A stretch of DNA of 64,000 bases from Schlegelella_A sp963778525 (lineage in GTDB: Bacteria; Pseudomonadota; Gammaproteobacteria; Burkholderiales; Burkholderiaceae_C): NCBI GenBank assembly GCA_963778525.1, contig CAVZUJ010000001.1, positions 682,001-746,000 of the forward strand, in the 5' to 3' direction. Each line of letters opens with the position of its first letter. Within the stretch, counting starts at the first letter, position 1. This document shows, piece by piece, positions 1 to 11,275 of the stretch. The notes beneath the pieces are model-generated. The model ran no database searches. It was not told the origin of the DNA and saw only the letters and a program-made list of their open reading frames with translations. The position numbers and the translations under genes were made by a program.

Positions 1-2208
<2,208 letters not shown>

Positions 2209-2520
2209 GAGGGCTCGTCCTTTGTGCGATGAACCAAGGTGCTCGACATGAAAACGGGCGACGATTCGCGCGGAAATTTAACCGCAATCAGAGCCCGTGC
2301 CCTCTCGGTGGCGGCACGAAGCAGACGGAGATGCAGATTTTGCGTCGGAAGTCGCGGGCCTTGGCAAAGGGCGTGCCGAGCCGATGCGCGCGTCGCGGCG
2401 GCGATGCTGCGTGGGATGCCTCCTACCGTAGACAGAGGCTCAAGACGGCTTCGCTGGCGATGCTTCGAACGTACCGTTCGTGGCCGGCCCGAGCATCGGG
2501 CGAACAACCTGGAGACTCAG
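2209..2520. other. Intergenic region between divergent genes
   Basis: A 312-base gap between the divergently transcribed poly-HAMP gene and the glycine-zipper gene. It must hold both promoters, but I see no convincing -35/-10 pair, operator or small ORF with a ribosome site. The only clear signal is the GGAG ribosome site just before the start at 2521. Confidence 0.5.
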
Positions 2521-3027
2521 ATGAACGAACTCAAGACACCGAATCCCTCGGACCCCGCGAACCGCGATCCGATCAGCAAGGCGCCGGGCGCACATCCGGT
2601 CGGCGTCGGCGTCGGGGCAGCTGTCGGCGGCGCAGCCGCCGGAGTGGCGACCGCGGCAGCAACCGGAGCCGCAGTCGGCACGGCTGCGGGGCCCGTCGGA
2701 ACCGTGATCGGTGCGGCCGTGGGCGCCGTCGTCGGAGGCCTTGCCGGCAAGGCGGTCGCCGAGCACTACGATCCGACGGTCGAGGACGGGTACTGGCGTG
2801 AGGCGCATACGAAGCAGCCCTATTACGACCGGGCCTACACGTATGACGACTACGCGCCCGCGTATCGCCTCGGCGGCGAAGCTCGCGGCAGATACAAGGG
2901 CCGCAGCTTCGCCGATGTCGAAGGCAACCTGGCGGGCGACTGGGAGCGGGCGAAGGGCAAGTCACGCATGTCGTGGGACCAGGCCAAGTCGGCGACCCGC
3001 GCTGCGTGGGACCGCATCGCCGACTAG
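2521..3027 (+). CDS. Glycine-zipper domain protein of unknown function
   Basis: A 168-residue protein. The start at 2521 is chosen over an in-frame ATG at 2239 because GGAG sits 6 bases upstream and the family-like sequence begins here. Residues 25-78 form a long Gly/Ala zipper (AAVGGAAAGVATAAATGAAV, then GAAVGAVVGGLAGKAVAEHY), the kind that packs as a membrane-associated hairpin. The C-terminal half is hydrophilic and aromatic, with a GRYKGRSFADVE stretch and a CsbD-like ending (WERAKGKSRMSWDQAKSATRAAW). There is no signal peptide. Proteins of this type are often stress-induced in Burkholderiales, but no function can be assigned. It stands alone and is followed by a strong terminator. Confidence 0.75.
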   Translation: MNELKTPNPSDPANRDPISKAPGAHPVGVGVGAAVGGAAAGVATAAATGAAVGTAAGPVGTVIGAAVGAVVGGLAGKAVAEHYDPTVEDGYWREAHTKQPYYDRAYTYDDYAPAYRLGGEARGRYKGRSFADVEGNLAGDWERAKGKSRMSWDQAKSATRAAWDRIAD

Positions 3028-3050
3028 TCGCCGGCCATACGTCGTCGCAA

Positions 3051-3082
3051 GGGCCTGAATCGGCTGCCGCCGATTCAGGCCC
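3051..3082 (+). terminator. Intrinsic terminator after the glycine-zipper gene
   Basis: A perfect 14-bp stem (GGGCCTGAATCGGC paired with GCCGATTCAGGCCC) with a TGCC loop, followed by TTGTTCATTT. It begins 23 bases after the stop codon of the upstream gene. Confidence 0.85.
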
Positions 3083-3287
3083 TTGTTCATTTGACTCGTT
3101 CTGGTGCTTGCACGATAGCGGCAGATCAATGATCCTCGGCCGCCTCCGGATGAATCCAAGGATGGCTATGGCCAGCGACTTCTACCAAGGTGTCGGGTTG
3201 GCAGTTGCCCAACAAAGACGACGACTGCAAGTGGCCGGCTCCGCCTTCATGGCCTTAGACCGTCGATGGGCACGGAGCTAAGATTCG

Positions 3288-4364
3288 ATGACCATGAAGC
3301 GTACGCTCGAGCGCGCGGCGAAATTCTGCGAAGACTTCGGCCTCAAATTGCCTGTCTTGCTGGGGCCGATGGCCGGTGTCAGTTCTCCGTTGCTATCCAT
3401 CGCCGTGGCGAACGCGGGCGGACTCGGGGCTTGCGGTGTTTTGCTGATGCAGCCTGCTGAGATCCTCGAATGGGCGCGGCAGTTTTCGACGCAGGCAACA
3501 GGACCGTTCCAGCTCAATGTTTGGATACCCGATCCCGAGCCCGAGCGGCACGACCGTCACGAGGCGAAGTTGCGAGAGTTCCTGGGTCGCTTCGGACCAC
3601 CCGTACCTTTGGAAGCGGGGAATGCCCGCCCTCCGAACTTTGAGGCTCAACTGGAGGCGATGCTCGAAGCGAAGCCTCCCATCCTCTCGTCGGTCATGGG
3701 TTTGTACCCGCCCTGGTTCGTCGACCGGATGCGCGGGCAGGGCATCAAGTGGTTCGCGAACGTCTCGACGGTGGCTGAGTCTCGAGCGGCCGAAGATGCC
3801 GGCGCCGATGTCGTCGTCGTTCAGGGTGCCGAGGCCGGAGGCCATCGCGGATGCTTTGACGCGCGCGATGCGGAGCGCAGCATGGTTGGTCTGATCTCGC
3901 TCGTGCCGACTGTTGTCGCGGCGGTCAAGATCCCGGTGGTCGCCACCGGCGGTATCGCGGATGGCAAGGGGCTGGCAGCGGCGCTAGTTCTGGGAGCCAG
4001 TGCTGTCCAGATTGGTACGGGCTTCTTGCGCTGCCCCGAGGCGAACATTCCGTCCGCGTGGGCCGATGCCCTTGCCAAGACTGCGCCGGAGAACACGACA
4101 GTGAGCCGAGTTTTCTCGGGCCGCGCCGGCCGGAGCATTGCGACCGCCTATGTCCGTGAGGCTAGCCTTCCTGAAGCGCCAATGCCGGCACCTTATCCCG
4201 TCCAACGTGGACTCACCGCGGCCATGCGCGGCGAAGCGATCAAGGACGGCGACGTGGAGAGGATGCAGGCTTGGGCCGGCCAGTCCGCATCGTTGGCGAA
4301 GGCCATACCCGCCGAGCGTCTGGCCGCTGACATCTGGCATGAAGCTCGAGACCTGCTTCGGTGA
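3288..4364 (+). CDS. Nitronate monooxygenase family flavoprotein
   Basis: A 358-residue TIM-barrel flavoenzyme of the nitronate monooxygenase (2-nitropropane dioxygenase) family, which uses FMN and O2 to oxidise alkyl nitronates. Seen directly: an N-terminal LLGPMAGVSSP segment, AGGLGACG near residues 43-50, the signature QGAEAGGHRG near 180-189 containing the catalytic-type histidine, the phosphate-binding GGIADG near 222-227 and GTGFLRCPE near 244. Length is typical. GGAG lies about 11 bases before the ATG at 3288; an alternative ATG is at 3294. The gene stands alone, so the substrate cannot be deduced. Some relatives act as enoyl reductases in fatty-acid or polyketide pathways, but the AGGHRG motif favours a nitronate-type enzyme. 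Confidence 0.88.
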   Translation: MTMKRTLERAAKFCEDFGLKLPVLLGPMAGVSSPLLSIAVANAGGLGACGVLLMQPAEILEWARQFSTQATGPFQLNVWIPDPEPERHDRHEAKLREFLGRFGPPVPLEAGNARPPNFEAQLEAMLEAKPPILSSVMGLYPPWFVDRMRGQGIKWFANVSTVAESRAAEDAGADVVVVQGAEAGGHRGCFDARDAERSMVGLISLVPTVVAAVKIPVVATGGIADGKGLAAALVLGASAVQIGTGFLRCPEANIPSAWADALAKTAPENTTVSRVFSGRAGRSIATAYVREASLPEAPMPAPYPVQRGLTAAMRGEAIKDGDVERMQAWAGQSASLAKAIPAERLAADIWHEARDLLR

Positions 4365-4462
4365 CGGGCCGGCAAGCCCGTCTATGAATATGTGAAGTGA
4401 AGTCGGAATCGCGGTCCGGCAAGCGGTCTTCGCAGAGGCCCGCTTGTGGCCGCCAGCTGGCA

Positions 4463-5620
4463 CTAGGCTGCAGCGACGATGAGACGGAACAGCGCGAATT
4501 CTTTCCGGACGATCCCGTAGTTATCGCCGTACGCGCCCGCGGTAAAGACCACGGCAAGGTCGAGCTCGGGGACGATGAACAAGCGCTGCCCGCCGAACCC
4601 GACGCCAGCTGTCCAGGCGAGATCACGGCCGTTGTGTGGCAGCAGTCCGTCCCACCAGTGGTGGCCGTAGCGGAAGGGTCCATTGCCGACCGTGATGCTT
4701 GGCTGCAACGACGCCGCGATCCAGGCGGATGGCACCACCTGGCGTCCTTGCCAAGCTCCGCCGGCCAGGAGCAATTGGCCGAGCCGCAGCAGGTCGGGTG
4801 ACGCGAGGCGCAAGCCCCCATCCGCCAATGGCCTCCGAGGTGAGCCGCCGCGCCATTCCCAACGGGTGATGCCGAGTGGCTCGAACAAGTCCGTGCGGAC
4901 GAGATCGAGCAGACCACGGCCGCTGCGCTGCTCGAGGATGTCGGCGAGCAACATGGTGTGACCGCCGTTGTAGTTCCAGCGCGTCCCAGGCTCGGCGACG
5001 AGAGGACGGTCGAGCACGTAGCGCGCTGGACTCGGGTCCCACCAGAGCCGGGTCTCATCGTTTGCGCTGCTCCCATAGGCGGCCGTCGCTTCGTCCCAAG
5101 CCAGGCCGCTGGCCATATCGAGCAGATGCGAGATTCGGATCGCTTCGCGACCGTCGCGGCGCAAGTCGGAGAGCGCCGGATAGAAGTCCAGCACCGGTGC
5201 GGCCGTGTCGATCTCGCCGCGTCCCACCGCCTGTCCTACGAGCAGCGCAACGACGCTCTTGCTGATCGAGCGCATATCGTGCAGCACGTCAGGGCCGAAC
5301 GTGACCTCGCGAGCGAACCAGTCGCCGATCGCCTTGTCCTTCGAGCGGCGGTAAAGCTCGACCCGGATGCTGCCTGACCGCCAGACCAGCACGCTATGGA
5401 GATCCGCCTCCGCTGCGGCACGCTCGATTGCCGACTGGTCAAGCGTGGGTTGCGCAGCAGCGGGCGAACCGTGCATCAAGCCGCGCATGAGCAGCAGCGA
5501 CGGCAAGGCAGCTGTTACGCGGCGACGGCCCGTGCTGATCGGTTGGTGGGCACTGCTCAAGGGAGTTCCAGCATGACGGGCGGAGTGTGGCATCTCGAGA
5601 CCGCCGAGGGGCACCGTCAC
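4463..5620 (-). CDS. Serine hydrolase, beta-lactamase/class C fold
   Basis: A 385-residue protein of the beta-lactamase/penicillin-binding superfamily (Pfam Beta-lactamase type). The SxxK nucleophile motif is visible as SISK at about residues 118-121. It is followed by the SHLLDMASGLAW segment usual in esterase-like members, a YNGG element near 225 in the position of YxN, and WTAGVGFGGQ near 345 in place of the KTG box. An N-terminal hydrophobic stretch after several arginines (ALPSLLLMRG to AAAQ) suggests export. A second start about ten codons in would also give a signal-like N-terminus. Class C-like esterases, D-aminopeptidases and 6-aminohexanoate-dimer hydrolases share these motifs, so the substrate is unknown. 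No partner gene is adjacent. Confidence 0.82.
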   Translation of the reverse strand: MTVPLGGLEMPHSARHAGTPLSSAHQPISTGRRRVTAALPSLLLMRGLMHGSPAAAQPTLDQSAIERAAAEADLHSVLVWRSGSIRVELYRRSKDKAIGDWFAREVTFGPDVLHDMRSISKSVVALLVGQAVGRGEIDTAAPVLDFYPALSDLRRDGREAIRISHLLDMASGLAWDEATAAYGSSANDETRLWWDPSPARYVLDRPLVAEPGTRWNYNGGHTMLLADILEQRSGRGLLDLVRTDLFEPLGITRWEWRGGSPRRPLADGGLRLASPDLLRLGQLLLAGGAWQGRQVVPSAWIAASLQPSITVGNGPFRYGHHWWDGLLPHNGRDLAWTAGVGFGGQRLFIVPELDLAVVFTAGAYGDNYGIVRKEFALFRLIVAAA

Positions 5621-5706
5621 AGGTTGTCATCGTCCTCGCAAGCAGCCGCTCCACACCGTCCGCTCGTGGCCGCGAAGAGTGCGGCGAAGAGTCAGTGGCT
5701 GCGAGT

Positions 5707-6759
5707 TCACACCCGCGCATCGACGAAGCGGACGTGACCGTCGGTGGTGCCGAGCGTGCGTCGCTCGCCGCCGGGCCAGGTGATGAGGTCAATCAGCAAT
5801 CGCACGCTCTCTCGCGGTCCGCCGAGCACGGCCTCGGGCTCGAGCCGCAGCCACGCGAGCGGCGCCGGTGCTGCGCGCCCCGCCTGCTCGATCGCGGCGG
5901 CGATTCGCTCGCGCGTCTCTTGCGGCGGGTACTGGTAGAAGACCGAGTGATAGACGACGGTGAGCGCATCGGCCGCGCGATGCGCCAGGCGCTCCTCGAG
6001 CCACGCCGCGGCGTCGGCGCGCTCCACGCGCACGTCGTGTGCGACGGCGAGCGTGGCTGCCGCGTCGAAGCGCGCGAGTCGATCGGCCTGGTCCGCCCAG
6101 ATGTAGGCGCGCAGGCGGAGGCGCTCCTCGGGCGAGCGCAGGTCGAGGGGCTCAAGATCGCAGGCCGCGCGCGAGCGTACGCGCGGGTGCACATCGAGCG
6201 GCGGCGCAGGCCCCATCCACTCGGTGTCGATCTGCACGGGACTGCTCGAGCCCCACGACCACGAGGCCGTGCGATAGGCGAAGCGATCCCAGCACTGGTT
6301 CAAGCCTGCGCTCGCACCGATCTCGAGCATGTCGAACGGAAGATCGAAGCGTGCGGCCAGCGCGAGGAAGCCGGCAAGCAGCGCAATCGCGCGGCGCGTC
6401 TCGTTCGTCTGCGGGGCGGAGCGGAGGAAGTCCGCGACCCAGGCGCGTTCGCGGCCCAGGAACGCGCGCGCAACGCGCCAGACTGCGGCGGCGTCCCAGG
6501 CTGGCCGCAGCGCCGGGTATTCTGTGGCAAGCGCCGGGTCGCGCCCGCAGAGCGCCGCCGCGTGCAGCGCGCCCGCGAGCCGCAGCGAGACGGCGTCGGC
6601 GCGCGGATGGCCCGCCCAGTCTCCGACGAGCTCGGCGGTTGGCCCGCCGAGCTCGAGGTCGCGCGCCATGGCCTCGATCAGGCGCGCCGTGAAGGGCGAG
6701 CCGAACGCGTCGCAGAATCGCGCCTGCTCAGCGAAGTGATCGAGCAGAGCGGAGTTCAT
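5707..6759 (-). CDS. DUF2332 family protein
   Basis: A 350-residue protein recognised as DUF2332, a family without an assigned reaction. An LEIGASAGLN segment around residue 135 resembles the glycine-rich loop of a SAM-dependent methyltransferase. The context ending VVYHSVFYQYPP near residue 270 and the C-terminal LGTTDGHVRFVDA block are typical of the family. It has no signal peptide and no membrane segment, so it should be cytoplasmic. It is co-directional with the serine hydrolase downstream, with an 86-base gap, so a shared transcript is possible but nothing links their functions. Confidence 0.78.
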   Translation of the reverse strand: MNSALLDHFAEQARFCDAFGSPFTARLIEAMARDLELGGPTAELVGDWAGHPRADAVSLRLAGALHAAALCGRDPALATEYPALRPAWDAAAVWRVARAFLGRERAWVADFLRSAPQTNETRRAIALLAGFLALAARFDLPFDMLEIGASAGLNQCWDRFAYRTASWSWGSSSPVQIDTEWMGPAPPLDVHPRVRSRAACDLEPLDLRSPEERLRLRAYIWADQADRLARFDAAATLAVAHDVRVERADAAAWLEERLAHRAADALTVVYHSVFYQYPPQETRERIAAAIEQAGRAAPAPLAWLRLEPEAVLGGPRESVRLLIDLITWPGGERRTLGTTDGHVRFVDARV

Positions 6760-7315
6760 CGTCTAACGCGCGTCCGAGACATGGCGGAGGATAGTTCGAT
6801 GAGGCCGCTTGGCCACGGTCCTGCGAGTCCTGGGCGCAGCCGGACTCCTTGAACTTCCATGCTTTCGTGAGCTCAAGCCGCTTGCAGCGCGGCGTGCAGC
6901 GACGTCGTTTCCGGCATGGGCTCGAGCGCATCGGGGGAAAGCGAAGCGCCCGATGGGCACTTGTCCGGCATCTGATCGAACTGCCACTGTCGGACTGCGC
7001 CGCTATCGATGCTCTGACTTCTGCAATACCTTGCTACGGGGTCGCTGTTCCTGGGAGGACGCCGGTGCCTCAAAGACGGGTATGCGACCGAGATCGTTCG
7101 GCGCGCATCCTCGATCGACCGCAACCGCTGCATAGCAACAGGCTCGGCGACGGACATCGGCTCAAGACTATCTGCCGTCGTTCGACGTCGCCTGGTTCTC
7201 GCCCTTCCGCATTCCCTGTCGAACCGCGGTCGCTCCCGGGCGATCGGTCATGGCCGAGAGTGCCAGGCCGGCGCGCGCTGGCATCAACCGGCACGACAGC
7301 GAGGCTTGGCAGCGC
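6760..7315. other. Gene-poor stretch with a possible coding remnant
   Basis: About 556 bases with no gene I can defend. On the minus strand the frame ending at 6873 has good GC-rich codon use over its last 40 codons (RQWQFDQMPDKCPSGASL and following), which looks like the C-terminal end of a lost gene. The upstream part of that frame is not protein-like. The plus-strand frames are arginine-rich shadows. Confidence 0.4.
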
Positions 7316-7606
7316 TCAAACGCCTTCAACGATTCGGATGTCGCGATCCAAGCCATCGCCGAGAGCGGCCAAGGCTGCTTGGTAGGCGTGGCTGTCGTGG
7401 GCGGCAGCGGCCTGTTCGACACTATCGAACTCGATCAAGACTGTCCGTTGTTTCAACCCAAGTTCATAGACTATTGACGGCTCAGCACGCGCCAAGAATC
7501 GACCGCCTGCGGCCGTGAGTGCGGGGCCTGCGAGCTTCGCGTAGGCGGCGACCTTTTCGGGATCTTTCACCGCGCGATACGTGCTGACCCAATAGGCTTT
7601 GGACAT
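7316..7606 (-). CDS. DUF1330 family protein
   Basis: A 96-residue dimeric alpha-beta barrel protein of the DUF1330 family. Seen: the start MSKAYWVSTYRAVKDPEK, the central GGRFLARAEPSIVYELGLKQ block with the conserved arginine, and the FDSVEQAAAAHDSHAYQAAL helix. Length is normal for the family. Members are small cytoplasmic ferredoxin-fold proteins related to antibiotic-biosynthesis monooxygenases, with no established reaction. Ribosome site AAGGAAGATCAA precedes the ATG. A truncated ArsR-type regulator lies about 150 bases upstream, possibly the former regulator of this locus. Confidence 0.85.
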   Translation of the reverse strand: MSKAYWVSTYRAVKDPEKVAAYAKLAGPALTAAGGRFLARAEPSIVYELGLKQRTVLIEFDSVEQAAAAHDSHAYQAALAALGDGLDRDIRIVEGV

Positions 7607-8105
7607 TTGATCTTCCTTGTGGATGTGAGATGGCTCTTATAGCGCTCCCAAAGTGGGGCGCTTCTGTTGCCTCGCCTCGCCCTCAAATGGACTTCCCGGG
7701 CGAAGCGTCTGAGTGCAGCCTGCCCCTCATCTCCGCCGGCAAGGCGCCCGCTTCAGACTAATAGCGGCGCGGCTCGGCGAGGGCGCGCGCGATGCGCGCG
7801 AACTGCCGTTCGGTGATCGCCTCGGTCTTGCGCGCTGCCATGCCGGCAATTGTCCTACGCGCGCGCAGCCCGTCGCCCGGACGGTGCCATGTCCATCCCG
7901 ATACCTTGGGCTATCCCCATCCAATCCGCAAGCAGGCGATGGCTGCCCTTGAGACGACGCCAGTCCTCAACGACCGAAATGCGACTGGGACCGATCACCC
8001 GGTGCCCGCTGCGGATCCGGTTGACAGTGGCGAGCACGCCAGCGTCATACGGGGCCGCCTGTCAAGCCCGCCAGGCCTCCGCGGTCGACGAGCTCGGTGG
8101 TCGCG
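7607..8105. other. Intergenic stretch with gene remnants
   Basis: About 500 bases. It holds the 27-codon ArsR remnant (7758-7841) and a 60-codon minus-strand frame at 7855-8037 whose centre (VIGPSRISVVEDWRRLKGSH) is protein-like, but it has no recognisable family and no clear ribosome site. I suspect decayed sequence rather than functional genes. Confidence 0.45.
7758..7841 (-). pseudogene. Truncated ArsR-family transcriptional regulator remnant
   Basis: A 27-codon reading frame, MAARKTEAITERQFARIARA followed by LAEPRRY, then an in-frame TAG. This is the N-terminus of winged-helix ArsR/HTH regulators common in Burkholderiales, in which the next residues normally continue through the first helices of the DNA-binding domain. 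The stop falls right after the conserved EPRRY motif, and nothing downstream resumes the domain in any frame. It is therefore a broken gene, not a small protein. This rests on my recognition of the motif, without an alignment. Confidence 0.55.
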
Positions 8106-8375
8106 TCAGTGCTTGATGTCTCGCTTCTCTTGGCGACCGTCTTGCTTGGTATCGCGCTTGTCCTGGCGGCATTCGGCATTGTTCTTTTGGTCTGCGGCCT
8201 TGCAGTCGACCTTGTTCTGACGCGCCTGCTGCTTTGCGTCCTGCTTCGCGTCCCTACCGTCACGGCGCTGGTCCGCCTGATCGGTGGCCAGGGCAACTCC
8301 CGACAGGGCCAGCAGCCCTGTAGCAACCAGAGCGCCGGCGTACCGGCTCCAACTTGCGTGCTTCGAGTCGATCAT
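8106..8375 (-). CDS. Small secreted charged protein, unknown function
   Basis: An 89-residue protein. The start at 8375 is preferred to the longer frame from 8558 because GGAG lies 6 bases upstream and a signal peptide follows at once (MIDSKHASWSRYAGALVATG, then LLALSGVALA, cleavage after ALA). The mature part is very polar: repeated D/R/K/Q runs (QRRDGRDAKQDAKQQARQNK, DKRDTKQDGRQEKRD) with two cysteines in between (VDCKAADQKNNAEC). It is probably periplasmic and mostly helical. No family is recognised and no neighbour explains it. Confidence 0.6.
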   Translation of the reverse strand: MIDSKHASWSRYAGALVATGLLALSGVALATDQADQRRDGRDAKQDAKQQARQNKVDCKAADQKNNAECRQDKRDTKQDGRQEKRDIKH

Positions 8376-8672
8376 TTGCTGCTCCAATCTGTCGATTGCG
8401 ACCATTGTTCCCGCCATGCTTCTCGGCCTGGTCGTGCCTCCGTTCCTGTAGGTTGGCCATCCGAGGACAGCCATTGTGGCAGGCCCCGCGAAGATCACCT
8501 CGGTCGCCCTGGGTGAGCGGGAGCTCCCTGGAGCCACGTCGGCCTCACGCTCACCCAAAGCAGAAGTTCAGGTCGACAGATTCGCTGCCCGTAGCGGACC
8601 TTCGTCCACCACGGAAGGGAGGTCGCCAACGACCGCTTCGCGCAAGCGGCGTTGACGTGATCAGGATCCGCG

Positions 8673-9917
8673 CTACTTCGAGAACCAACCGGAGATGTGC
8701 TGGCGCATGCGCAGGAAGAATCCCGCGCGCTCCACGGCAGCAAGCGCCACGACCGGCACCTCGCCGAGTTGCTTGCCGTTGGCCGTGACGTCGACCTTGC
8801 CGATCACGGCACCCTTGGAGATCGGCGCCTCCAGTGCCGGGGTCAGCACGACCGAGGTCTTGACCGCGGCGCCTTGTCCCTTCGGTATCACCAGCGTCAG
8901 CGGCTGGGCAACGCCCGCCGCGACATCGGGCGCCACTCCATACAGCACCTTGGCGGTCGCCAGTGTCGTGCCGGCCTGGACAGGCGTCGCCTCCTCGAAG
9001 TTGCTGAAGCCCCAGTTGAACAGCACCCGGGTCTGGTCAGCTCGAGCTTGCGCGCTGTTCGCGTTCATGATGACCGAAATCAGGCGCATCCCGTTTCGCT
9101 TGGCCGAAGCGGTCAAGCAATACCCAGCTTCCTCCGTGTGCCCCGTCTTGAGTCCGTCGACGGTTGGATCGGTGTACAGCAATGCATTGCGATTGCCCTG
9201 CTTGATGCCGTTGTAGGTGAACTCGTGCTCCGCGTAGATCGGGTAGTACTCGGCACTATTGCGGATGATCGCCTGCGCGAGCACGGCGAGGTCGCGTGCC
9301 GAGGCCTTGTGGCCGGGGCTGGGCAGCCCATCCGCATTTTCGAAGTGCGTGTGCGTCATTCCCAGCTTTGCCGCTTCCGCGTTCATCATGGCGACGAACC
9401 CGGATTGCGAGCCGCCGATATGCTCGGCCAACGCCTTGGAGGCGTCGTTCCCGCTGTCGATGACGACACCGCGCAGCATGTCGATCAAGGGCACTTGCGC
9501 GTTGAGCGGCACGAACATGCAACTGTCGCCATCCTTGCCGCCGCGGCACCAGGCGCTCAGGCTCATGGTGACGGGTTCGGTGGACTTCAGCTTGCCGCTC
9601 TTCAGCCCCTGTTCCACCAGGTAGCTGGTCATCATTTTGGTCAGGGACGCGGGCGGAAGCGGTTCGTCCGGATTGGAAGAGGCGAGGATCTGCCCCGTGT
9701 TGAAGTCCATCAGGACCCATGCCTTGTTGGCGAGCACCGGGACTCCGTTCGCGTCGGTGGTGGTCGCGGACTCGGTGGATGCGGCCGGCTTTGGCTTGTG
9801 AGCTGCTGCGTGGGCCTTTGGATGCGTCGCGCCAGAAGCAGTCCCAGCCGAGCCGACCAGGATCAAGGTTGCAAGGATGGAAGGGAGCAGAGGCGAAGTG
9901 CGAAGACTGAGGGTCAT
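8673..9917 (-). CDS. dacC: D-alanyl-D-alanine carboxypeptidase (PBP5/6 type)
   Basis: A low-molecular-mass penicillin-binding protein of 414 residues that trims the terminal D-Ala from peptidoglycan pentapeptides at the periplasmic face. It has an N-terminal signal peptide (to about residue 30) and then a low-complexity Ala/Lys/Pro linker. The three active-site motifs are SLTK at about 91-94, SGN at about 155-157 and KTG at about 257-259. A beta-rich C-terminal domain follows (PBP5_C), with a terminal amphipathic helix (FFLRMRQHISGWFSK) that would anchor it to the membrane. The start at 9917 is chosen for the signal peptide; the frame stays open upstream to 10244 but the sequence there is not protein-like. 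dacA and dacC cannot be told apart from sequence alone. Confidence 0.92.
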   Translation of the reverse strand: MTLSLRTSPLLPSILATLILVGSAGTASGATHPKAHAAAHKPKPAASTESATTTDANGVPVLANKAWVLMDFNTGQILASSNPDEPLPPASLTKMMTSYLVEQGLKSGKLKSTEPVTMSLSAWCRGGKDGDSCMFVPLNAQVPLIDMLRGVVIDSGNDASKALAEHIGGSQSGFVAMMNAEAAKLGMTHTHFENADGLPSPGHKASARDLAVLAQAIIRNSAEYYPIYAEHEFTYNGIKQGNRNALLYTDPTVDGLKTGHTEEAGYCLTASAKRNGMRLISVIMNANSAQARADQTRVLFNWGFSNFEEATPVQAGTTLATAKVLYGVAPDVAAGVAQPLTLVIPKGQGAAVKTSVVLTPALEAPISKGAVIGKVDVTANGKQLGEVPVVALAAVERAGFFLRMRQHISGWFSK

Positions 9918-10318
9918 TGAGAGATGCGTCCTGGAGAAGCCAGTATGTAGCTCGCGACCCGGCCAGGGACGGCGAAATCGGCTTCGGGTACTGGGGTGTG
10001 CTCGACACGGAGTCGCGCGTGGATCATGGCCCATTGTGGCGGCTCTGCATGCCCCACTGACTCGGCGGGGGACTGCGATCCGGTGGCATGACTCGGACGT
10101 CGTCTCGAAGGATGAGCAACAGGTCAGGAAGCGCAGATGGCCCCCGGCGTCTTTGGCATGGCGATTTCCAGATCGATGGCATTGCTGCAACTGGCCGAGA
10201 GCGTCAGGCAGACGCGGCCAGGCCTCTGCGGCTGTAGGTAGCATGCGTCGGAGTTCGTCCTTGTTTCAATCGCGAGGAATGCGGGGCTGCAACTCGATCT
10301 GCAAAGGGAGGCAATGCA
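9918..10318. other. Intergenic region
   Basis: About 400 bases between the divergent DD-carboxypeptidase and DUF4336 genes. I see no ORF with credible composition, no repeat and no clear promoter. An AGGGAG ribosome site closes it just before the GTG at 10319. Confidence 0.4.
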
Positions 10319-11071
10319 GTGGCTCCTTCGTTCGAAGTCTTTGTTCCCGGCGCGCTATGGCTCAGGGGCTACGTCGTCTCCTTGGGCGGGGCGCGGATCA
10401 ACGCTCGGATGACGGTGATCAAGCTCTGCAGCGGCGAGATCCTGATCCACTCCCCGTGTGCGTTCGACGAGGCGTTGGCCGCTCAGGTCACAGCGCTGGG
10501 ACCTGTCGCGGCGATCATTGCGCCAGGCAATTTCCACTGGCTCCACGTGCGCTCATGTCAGCAGGCGTTTCCCCAGGCGGTGACCTACGTCTGCCCTGGC
10601 GTCGAGAAGCGGGCGAAGGGGCTAACCTTCAACGAGATGCTCGGCGACGAGGCGCCGGCGCTGTGGGCGGGTGAGCTGTCACAGGTCTACCTTCAGGGAA
10701 CGCGGGTGATGCGTGAGGTCGCGTTCTTTCACCACGCCAGCAAGACTCTCATCCTCGTCGACGCGGTCGAGAACGTCACGGCGGCCACGCCCGGCACCAA
10801 CTGGTTGCTAAGGTTCCTGTTTCGGACGATCGGGCTGTGGAACACGCCTGGCCCAGCGCCCGAGTATCGGCTTGCCTGGGGTGACAAGGCGCTCGTGCGC
10901 CAGTGCATGATGCGTATCCTCGATTGGGACTTCGAGCGCGTGATCCTCTCCCACGGCGATCTCATCACCCGCGACGCCAAGCGGGTGGTTGCCCATGCTT
11001 GGCGGAAGATCCTGGGCCGCGCCTTAGCCTCGGCTGCGGTCAGAGGCGGCTCGCCGCCCATCGCAAGATGA
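10319..11071 (+). CDS. DUF4336 family protein, metallo-beta-lactamase-like
   Basis: A 250-residue protein of the DUF4336 family, distantly related to the metallo-beta-lactamase fold. Seen: HSPCAFDEALAAQV near residue 45, the family block IAPGNFHWLH near 68-76, the HHASKTLILVDAVEN segment near 140-154 and LSHGD near 212. The usual HxHxDH zinc motif is not present in classical form, so the reaction is unknown. The start is GTG at 10319, supported by an AGGGAG ribosome site 9 bases upstream; the next upstream ATG is out of frame. No signal peptide is seen, so it should be cytoplasmic. It appears to be a single-gene unit. Confidence 0.78.
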   Translation: MAPSFEVFVPGALWLRGYVVSLGGARINARMTVIKLCSGEILIHSPCAFDEALAAQVTALGPVAAIIAPGNFHWLHVRSCQQAFPQAVTYVCPGVEKRAKGLTFNEMLGDEAPALWAGELSQVYLQGTRVMREVAFFHHASKTLILVDAVENVTAATPGTNWLLRFLFRTIGLWNTPGPAPEYRLAWGDKALVRQCMMRILDWDFERVILSHGDLITRDAKRVVAHAWRKILGRALASAAVRGGSPPIAR

Positions 11072-11275
11072 CGCGAGGAAGGCTCTCTTCGAGCTGGATG
11101 GTGAACACCCGGCTTGAACGCACGACAGTGCTGATCTCATCTACCGCGTTATGCCAGCGCAGCCGCTGGCGACATCCGAAATTTGGGGCAAGTGACTGGC
11201 TTAGAGCTGACCGTCACGACCGGGGGCTTGTGGCCGACAGTTGTCGTCGAGTATCCCGAGGCAGATGCGTTGTCT

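Noticed and set aside
4397..4801. Plus-strand ORF opposite the serine hydrolase end
   Set aside because: It is antisense to a well-supported gene and its translation is not protein-like.
6849..7385. A 178-codon plus-strand ORF in the gene-poor stretch
   Set aside because: Composition is irregular with no domain or ribosome site. The opposite strand has the more coding-like remnant.
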